The notes below the pieces were generated by a model, which made no database searches, had not been told where the DNA came from, and saw only the letters and a list, made by a program, of their open reading frames with translations. 64,000 nucleotides of DNA from Ghiorsea sp. (GTDB taxonomy: Bacteria; Pseudomonadota; Zetaproteobacteria; Mariprofundales; Mariprofundaceae), in contig JALWRX010000029.1 in the NCBI GenBank assembly GCA_027080505.1, forward strand, positions 1-64,000, in the 5' to 3' direction. The translations under genes and the position numbers were made by a program. Positions 58,968-64,000 of the stretch are shown piece by piece. Position 1 is the first letter of the stretch. Each line of letters begins with the position of its first letter.

Positions 58968-59516
58968 TTAATCATCATCAAGCTCACTCCAATAACCATA
59001 ATTTGGAATCAGAATAGTATCATCATCAAATATACCCTTATCAATCGCTCTATGGCAAGCATCACAATTGATTAAAGACTTCACTTTAGGATTATTTTTT
59101 ACATATTTATCAGGTAAATCCTTATGTTTACGCTTGATATATGGTACTTCCGTAATGCGTAACGGTGTTACATCTTCGGGAATTGAGCGAACGATTTTTG
59201 TTGAGCGTTTATAAAACGAAGTATCTGCAGCGTTATCCACCAAGAACTTAAGCACTTCAACACGATCTTCCTCATCTAGTTCTGCATTTTCACCAAAGTG
59301 ATCTTCCAACGCATCAGGTAACATCAGTTTTTCCCACGAGCGTTTTGGCAACAAGCCCGGGAAATATGCATAATGACATTCTGAACAGCTATCATTGTAC
59401 AAGTCATTCATGACTGGCTTTACACCCTTAAAGCGGAAAAGATTCTCAAAGATATTTCCTGCATATGCCTGACTAGAAAAACCAACAACAGCCATGATTA
59501 ATAATATTTTTTTCAT
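58968..59516 (-). CDS. Diheme cytochrome c (DHC-like)
   Basis: Signal peptide; CSECHYAYFPGLLPKRSWEKLM and CDACHRAIDKGIFDDD. Confidence 0.85.
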   Translation of the reverse strand: MKKILLIMAVVGFSSQAYAGNIFENLFRFKGVKPVMNDLYNDSCSECHYAYFPGLLPKRSWEKLMLPDALEDHFGENAELDEEDRVEVLKFLVDNAADTSFYKRSTKIVRSIPEDVTPLRITEVPYIKRKHKDLPDKYVKNNPKVKSLINCDACHRAIDKGIFDDDTILIPNYGYWSELDDD

Positions 59517-59544
59517 CTGTGAACTCTCTTATTTTATTCTGATA

Positions 59545-60003
59545 TCAATTAAAGCTTTTGAAAAACGCCAAGAAATTACCTTTCTCTTGAGGGGTACATT
59601 CACGCCCATAAGTCCATTTGCAGTTACGCTTGAACCACTTCTTGATTTTCTTTGCTTCTGAAAAACGAGGCACTTGCTCACCTTTACGATTGGTACTCAC
59701 TGCCGAAGGAATCATAGGGGCGATTTCTTTACCCGTCTTGGCATGTTTGCCAGGCTTCGTTAAATCCGTACCATGACAAGTAGAACAACTTCTATCTTTG
59801 ATCATTTCACCCTTCTTCTCATAAGGCATAACCTTGGTCCACATCTTTTTGCCAGCTTCAGCACTAAAATTTGAAGCTCCTTCAGCTTCGTATTTTGCCA
59901 TCATTTCAGGAATAGCACTGCCACCTTCTGCTGCATAACCAATGGTGTTTCCCACCAACGGCGTAATCAATAAAGCTGCTGCTAACATCAATGTTTTTTT
60001 CAT
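59545..60003 (-). CDS. DUF1924/SHP-like c-type cytochrome
   Basis: Signal peptide; SCSTCHGTDLTKPGKHAKTGKEIAPMIPSAVSTNRKGEQVPRFSEAKKIKKWFKRNCKWTYGRECTPQEKGNFLAFF. Confidence 0.85.
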   Translation of the reverse strand: MKKTLMLAAALLITPLVGNTIGYAAEGGSAIPEMMAKYEAEGASNFSAEAGKKMWTKVMPYEKKGEMIKDRSCSTCHGTDLTKPGKHAKTGKEIAPMIPSAVSTNRKGEQVPRFSEAKKIKKWFKRNCKWTYGRECTPQEKGNFLAFFKSFN

Positions 60004-60037
60004 GGGTTGTATCTCCTATACCTTTATTTAATTATTT

Positions 60038-60661
60038 TTACCAAGTTAAGGCAATGCCTGTAATCATTGCAGCACCACCAAACATACCATAGGACGCATG
60101 ATTGGTAGTCACTGAACCGCTCCTAGTGTTATAATCATTCACAGCACTGTTCACTGCCATATAATAACCAATCACACCAAGCGTACCCAACAGTACATGT
60201 AGGTTATCTCGGTCTAACAAGCCATCTTCAAGGTGAAAATCATCCCAGTGCGTCCACAAGCCTGTGCCGATAGCCAATGCGCCAAGCTGCCAAGCTGCTT
60301 TTGCTGCAACAACATGCACATTGCTTTTCAAAGCTGCTGAACCATTATCTTTCTTCACAGAGTCTGAAGTTAAAGCTGCAACTCCGCCCAATGCCATAGA
60401 TGTCAAACCCAGATACATATGCGTTTGATTCCATGTTATCGCTGGTTTCTCAAAAGCTGAGTCAGGAACATTCGGTGTTACGGAGCGTCTCGCAACTGAG
60501 GTAGCATTGTTATCAGCAAGTAAAAATGCACTGCTCATATCCTCAATATTCAAATTTAAATCAGCCAATAAAATATTATTATTTGAATCTTGTGCAGCTG
60601 CTGTTGTTATAGATACAATCAACATTGCTAACACCGCTATCGGTCGAACAATAAAACGCAT
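60038..60661 (-). CDS. Membrane protein with several His residues; possible b561-like partner of the adjacent cytochromes
   Basis: Signal/TM segments; WNQTHMYLGLTSMALGG, NVHVVAAKAAWQLGALAIGTGLWTHW, NLHVLLGTLGVIGYYM, NHASYGMFGGAAMITG. Confidence 0.5.
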   Translation of the reverse strand: MRFIVRPIAVLAMLIVSITTAAAQDSNNNILLADLNLNIEDMSSAFLLADNNATSVARRSVTPNVPDSAFEKPAITWNQTHMYLGLTSMALGGVAALTSDSVKKDNGSAALKSNVHVVAAKAAWQLGALAIGTGLWTHWDDFHLEDGLLDRDNLHVLLGTLGVIGYYMAVNSAVNDYNTRSGSVTTNHASYGMFGGAAMITGIALTW

Positions 60662-60744
60662 AGATCATCCTTTTTCTAAATTTTTATTTATGTTTTTAAT
60701 CACGGTTGCAAACACTAATGAGCAAAACCCTCGCCAAGCAAGTT

Positions 60745-61491
60745 TTAGTTGATGTGATATGCATCACTCTGCGTATAAATACTCAAAAACCACTTACCTT
60801 TCCTAGACATACGTAACTTCCCCCGTACCAATATTTGTTGCCCCAACTTCAAAACCTTGCGCTTGAAATCATGCCTTGAACGCTTAGGCACTGTCACCGT
60901 CAACTTACCAAGCTCAAACCGCCACCCATTTTTATCTATTTTTGTGACAGTACCATGAATCAAACGAAATTGTCCTAATAAACTCATGCGTAATTGTTTC
61001 GGTGTTAACACGCGCCAACGTTTATGGCTCCACATGTTTCGTTTGGCTGCAATGGCATCTTGTTCTACCCGCAATAGCTTCTTTGCTGCACTTATGTTTG
61101 GTGCAAAGGTATACACATGTGCTAGCCCCATCTCCACCAAAGTTGCATTAACCCATGTACCATCTCGTAAATACACATGCGCCAATGTGCGCCCATATTT
61201 ATCTTTCTTTTCTTTGTCAAAGCTAAGGCGAACTTGTTTATCTGCTATCAAAGCAGTCAAAGCATTTTTGGCTTGTTTCCCAAAGGGCTGCGCAGGGCTA
61301 TTATCGTGCCGAATTTCAGGCGTGTTGATGCCTAACAAACGAACTTTTTCACCTTTGGTCGTTTTAAATGTATCCCCATCAACCACCCTTTCCACGGTCA
61401 CCCATCTATCATGTGTAATCCAAGATAATGAGCCTGCAAAACTGGGCTGCACCAACAAAAACAGCACACATAATGCAAGGACACGAAGCAT
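60745..61491 (-). CDS. Secreted thermonuclease-like (SNase/TNase) protein
   Basis: VERVVDGDTFKTTKGEKVRLLGINTPEIRHDNSPAQPFGKQAKNAL; DKYGRTLAHVYLRDGTWVNATLVEMGLAHVY. Confidence 0.9.
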   Translation of the reverse strand: MLRVLALCVLFLLVQPSFAGSLSWITHDRWVTVERVVDGDTFKTTKGEKVRLLGINTPEIRHDNSPAQPFGKQAKNALTALIADKQVRLSFDKEKKDKYGRTLAHVYLRDGTWVNATLVEMGLAHVYTFAPNISAAKKLLRVEQDAIAAKRNMWSHKRWRVLTPKQLRMSLLGQFRLIHGTVTKIDKNGWRFELGKLTVTVPKRSRHDFKRKVLKLGQQILVRGKLRMSRKGKWFLSIYTQSDAYHIN

Positions 61492-62426
61492 TAAGCGTTT
61501 AAACTTCCTATCAAGTCTTGATATGATGCCATTTCATGTTTTATCAAATAATCCGACAAACCATCCAAAACTTTTCGACACAATAGCGGGTCATAAAATA
61601 AACCCGTACCCAAACCCAAAGCCGTAGCACCCGTAATCGCAAACTCCAATGCATCTTTGGGCGTGGTTAAACCACCCTGCCCCAAAATTGGGATATTGTG
61701 TGAATCGGCAACCGCTCGTGTTTGATGAATTTTCCAAAGGGCGACTGGTTTAATTGCAGGTCCTGAAAGACCACCTGAAACATTACCAATCACAGGTGTT
61801 CTGCTTTCGACATCAATCGCCATACCCACCAATGTGTTGATTACTGACAAACCATCCGTACCCGCTTCAATGCAAAGGCGAGCTGTTTCTGCAATATCCG
61901 CATTGTTGGGTGATAACTTGGTAATCAAAGGTTTAGAAGTTTGTGAGCGCATCACTTCCACCACTTTAGCAGCCATACAAGGGTCATTGCCAAAATGAAC
62001 GCCACCTTCTTTGACATTGGGGCAAGAAATATTGATTTCAATTGCCGTTACAGGTGAATCATCATACATGGCAGCCACTTCGGCATAATCATCAAGTGTT
62101 GAACCATTAGCATTCGCCCAAAATTGCGTATCATCGTGGGGTAAATTCGGTAATATTTCATCAATCACATAACGTGTGCCTGGGTTTTGCAAGCCAATCG
62201 CATTGAGCATACCTGATGGTGTTTCATATACCCGATGCGGTGCGTTGCCCATACGTGGCTCAACGGTTGTACCTTTAAGAATCACCGCCCCAACATCTTG
62301 ATTGGAAAAACCTTCAATACGTGTGTATTCCTCACCAAACCCTACACAGCCCGATAGCAAAACCAATGGCGTTTGTAGCTTTAAACCTGCAAATTCAATA
62401 CTTAAATCTGGTGTAGATACGCTCAT
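61491..62426 (-). CDS. pyrD: Dihydroorotate dehydrogenase
   Basis: Start MSVSTPDLSIEFAGLKLQTPLVLLSGCVGFGEEY; INISCPNVKEGGVHFGNDP; LSVINTLVGMAIDVESRTPVIGNVSGGLSGPAIKPVAL. Confidence 0.93.
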   Translation of the reverse strand: MSVSTPDLSIEFAGLKLQTPLVLLSGCVGFGEEYTRIEGFSNQDVGAVILKGTTVEPRMGNAPHRVYETPSGMLNAIGLQNPGTRYVIDEILPNLPHDDTQFWANANGSTLDDYAEVAAMYDDSPVTAIEINISCPNVKEGGVHFGNDPCMAAKVVEVMRSQTSKPLITKLSPNNADIAETARLCIEAGTDGLSVINTLVGMAIDVESRTPVIGNVSGGLSGPAIKPVALWKIHQTRAVADSHNIPILGQGGLTTPKDALEFAITGATALGLGTGLFYDPLLCRKVLDGLSDYLIKHEMASYQDLIGSLNA

Positions 62427-62442
62427 ATTACTTTTTTCCTTT

Positions 62443-62907
62443 TTATGGCAAATACGCTCGAACAGCAGCAGGCACCAATGCATTCACATCTCCACCCATA
62501 CTCGATATTTCACGAATAAAGCTGGATGAGACAAAAGTATATTCTTCTCGAGCCATCACAAAAACCGATTCAATCTCTGCATCCAGTTTACGATTCATGG
62601 CTGCCAATTGAAATTCATATTCAAAATCTGATGCGGCGCGCAAACCACGCAAAATAGCAGTTGCCTGATGTGTTTGCGCCAAATTCACCAGCAAACCATC
62701 AAAACTTAAGGTTTGAATACGCTTTTCATTGGCAAATGTAGCATTCACCATGTCCAATCGTGTTTGCACATCAAACATTGGGCTTTTCTTGGGGCTATCG
62801 GCAACGGCAATAATCACTTTATCAAAAAGTTTTAAACCGCGTTGCACCACATCCACATGCCCCATGGTTATGGGATCAAATGTACCAGGATAAATAGCGG
62901 TCTTCAT
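62443..62907 (-). CDS. coaD: Phosphopantetheine adenylyltransferase
   Basis: MKTAIYPGTFDPITMGHVDVVQRGLKLFDKVIIAVA. Confidence 0.97.
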   Translation of the reverse strand: MKTAIYPGTFDPITMGHVDVVQRGLKLFDKVIIAVADSPKKSPMFDVQTRLDMVNATFANEKRIQTLSFDGLLVNLAQTHQATAILRGLRAASDFEYEFQLAAMNRKLDAEIESVFVMAREEYTFVSSSFIREISSMGGDVNALVPAAVRAYLP

Positions 62908-62909
62908 GC

Positions 62910-63443
62910 TTATATTTCCTTGTTTCCATCAAAAAAGTACAGTGTTGTTTCACTGTATTTACGCGACTGAACAGGCAAAATATCTTGTTTCCATTGCAAA
63001 CGTGAGCGTGATGATTCTTCAATCACCAAGTGTTCATAACTTATGTCTTGTTTAGCTAACCATGCGGGTATTTGTGCAGCAAGCCCTGTGTTGTAAGGCG
63101 GGTCAGCAAAAATCAGGTCAAAATATCGCCCTGTAGGCAAAGCCTTGGGCAATGAAGCCGCTTGAATTGTCCACCCTTCAACACCCCATGATTCTTCAAT
63201 CACTTTCATGGCTTGGCAAGCTGTTCTATTGGATTCGATACTAAGCACATTGCTTGCACCTCGCGACAATGCTTCAAGCCCTATCACACCACTTCCTGCA
63301 AACAAATCTAGTACCGAAGCACCCTGCAATTCACCAAGAATATTAAACAATGCCTCACGCACCCGTGATGGCGTTGGGCGCAAGCCTTCTATATTTGGCA
63401 CACGCATCGTGCGCCCACGCATATTTCCGGCTGTAATTCGCAC
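62910..63443 (-). CDS. rsmD: 16S rRNA (guanine(966)-N(2))-methyltransferase
   Basis: MRITAGNMRGRTMRVPNIEGLRPTPSRVREALFNILG; LDLFAGSGVIGLEALSRGA; IFADPPYN. Confidence 0.96.
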   Translation of the reverse strand: MRITAGNMRGRTMRVPNIEGLRPTPSRVREALFNILGELQGASVLDLFAGSGVIGLEALSRGASNVLSIESNRTACQAMKVIEESWGVEGWTIQAASLPKALPTGRYFDLIFADPPYNTGLAAQIPAWLAKQDISYEHLVIEESSRSRLQWKQDILPVQSRKYSETTLYFFDGNKEI

Positions 63444-63456
63444 TTTAAATTAGGTG

Positions 63457-64000
63457 TTACCACTTACGCTCAAATGAGCTTAGATTCTTTTTCAGGATTG
63501 CTAAGGCATTATCATCGCCAGGTGACAAAGCATCGCAGGTAAAACCAATATCTACTGCAATATTCTGCTCTGTTTCAGGCCAAACCAACGACAAATCCCA
63601 CTCTTGATTGAGACGCTCTGCCCAAGTTTTCGCTTTTTCAGCTTTCGCATTGGGCAACAAGACTGCAAACCGACCTTGCCCCATATCTGCCACAATATCA
63701 TAAGAACGTGTTTTCTCACGAATTAAAATACCTGCTTCCCTTGCCGCACTTTCAGCAAACCAATCAGCATGCCCACGCACCAAAGAAACATAATTTCCAA
63801 TACCAATCACCACCAAACTCAATGGCTGCTGCGCTGCACGGCAGCGATCAACCTCTTGGTTAAACCGCTGGTAAAAGTACTGTTCTGTTTCAAGGTCTGT
63901 AATAGGGTCACGATAAAAATATTGTTTTAAACGCTCACTACGCATTAATGCTGTGTTCACCCGAGCAATCAACTGCATAGGTGTCACTGGCTTCACCAAA
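63457..64000 (-). CDS. Response-regulator/GGDEF protein, C-terminal fragment (runs off window), degenerate GGDEF motif
   Basis: KPVTPMQLIARVNTALMR (receiver C-terminus) then GGDEF fold with DMGQGRFAVLLP in place of GGDEF. Confidence 0.8.
   Translation of the reverse strand, partial: LVKPVTPMQLIARVNTALMRSERLKQYFYRDPITDLETEQYFYQRFNQEVDRCRAAQQPLSLVVIGIGNYVSLVRGHADWFAESAAREAGILIREKTRSYDIVADMGQGRFAVLLPNAKAEKAKTWAERLNQEWDLSLVWPETEQNIAVDIGFTCDALSPGDDNALAILKKNLSSFERKW

Overview
64 kb bacterial chromosomal window, read by eye from the sequence and the supplied ORF track. The backbone is housekeeping: coaBC fragment, bcp, ispH-iscA-like, lplT-aas-tetR, pheT-pheS, rplT-rpmI-infC-thrS, tRNA-Val, CHASE2 cyclase, cysteine desulfurase/iscR, alr, acs, tRNA-Phe, tRNA-Ala, trpEGDC, ygiQ, SNase, pyrD, coaD, rsmD and a GGDEF fragment. 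Three accessory zones stand out. (1) A ~7 kb cassette at ~12.6-19.5 kb splits the usual thrS-infC-rpmI-rplT / pheS-pheT cluster. It holds two paralogous lipoproteins with 7 FG-GAP-like repeats each, both preceded by a near-identical ~117 bp leader with a hairpin, and they flank a hybrid histidine kinase and a LuxR-type response regulator. (2) A ~17.9 kb island at ~32.89-50.77 kb is bounded by tRNA-Ala(GGC) and a degenerate att-like copy of its 3' end, with matching 28-bp repeats just inside both ends. It carries a P4-type integrase, a second tyrosine recombinase, AlpA-like and CI-like regulators, a complete Type I R-M system (hsdR-M-S), and a complete Type II CBASS operon (CD-NTase, Cap2 E1/E2, Cap3 JAB, 2TM-SAVED effector) with a divergent CapW-like WYL regulator and a perfect palindromic candidate operator. 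(3) A cluster at 57-60.7 kb encodes CxxCH c-type cytochrome-like proteins, three of them with a Gly-Cys/TM/Arg-rich C-terminal tail. That tail also occurs on an RCC1-repeat protein inside the island. The CBASS and R-M systems are known types. The least explained items are the duplicated-leader FG-GAP/two-component cassette, the hairpin and small ORFs at the left end of the island, and the GC-tail cytochrome cluster.
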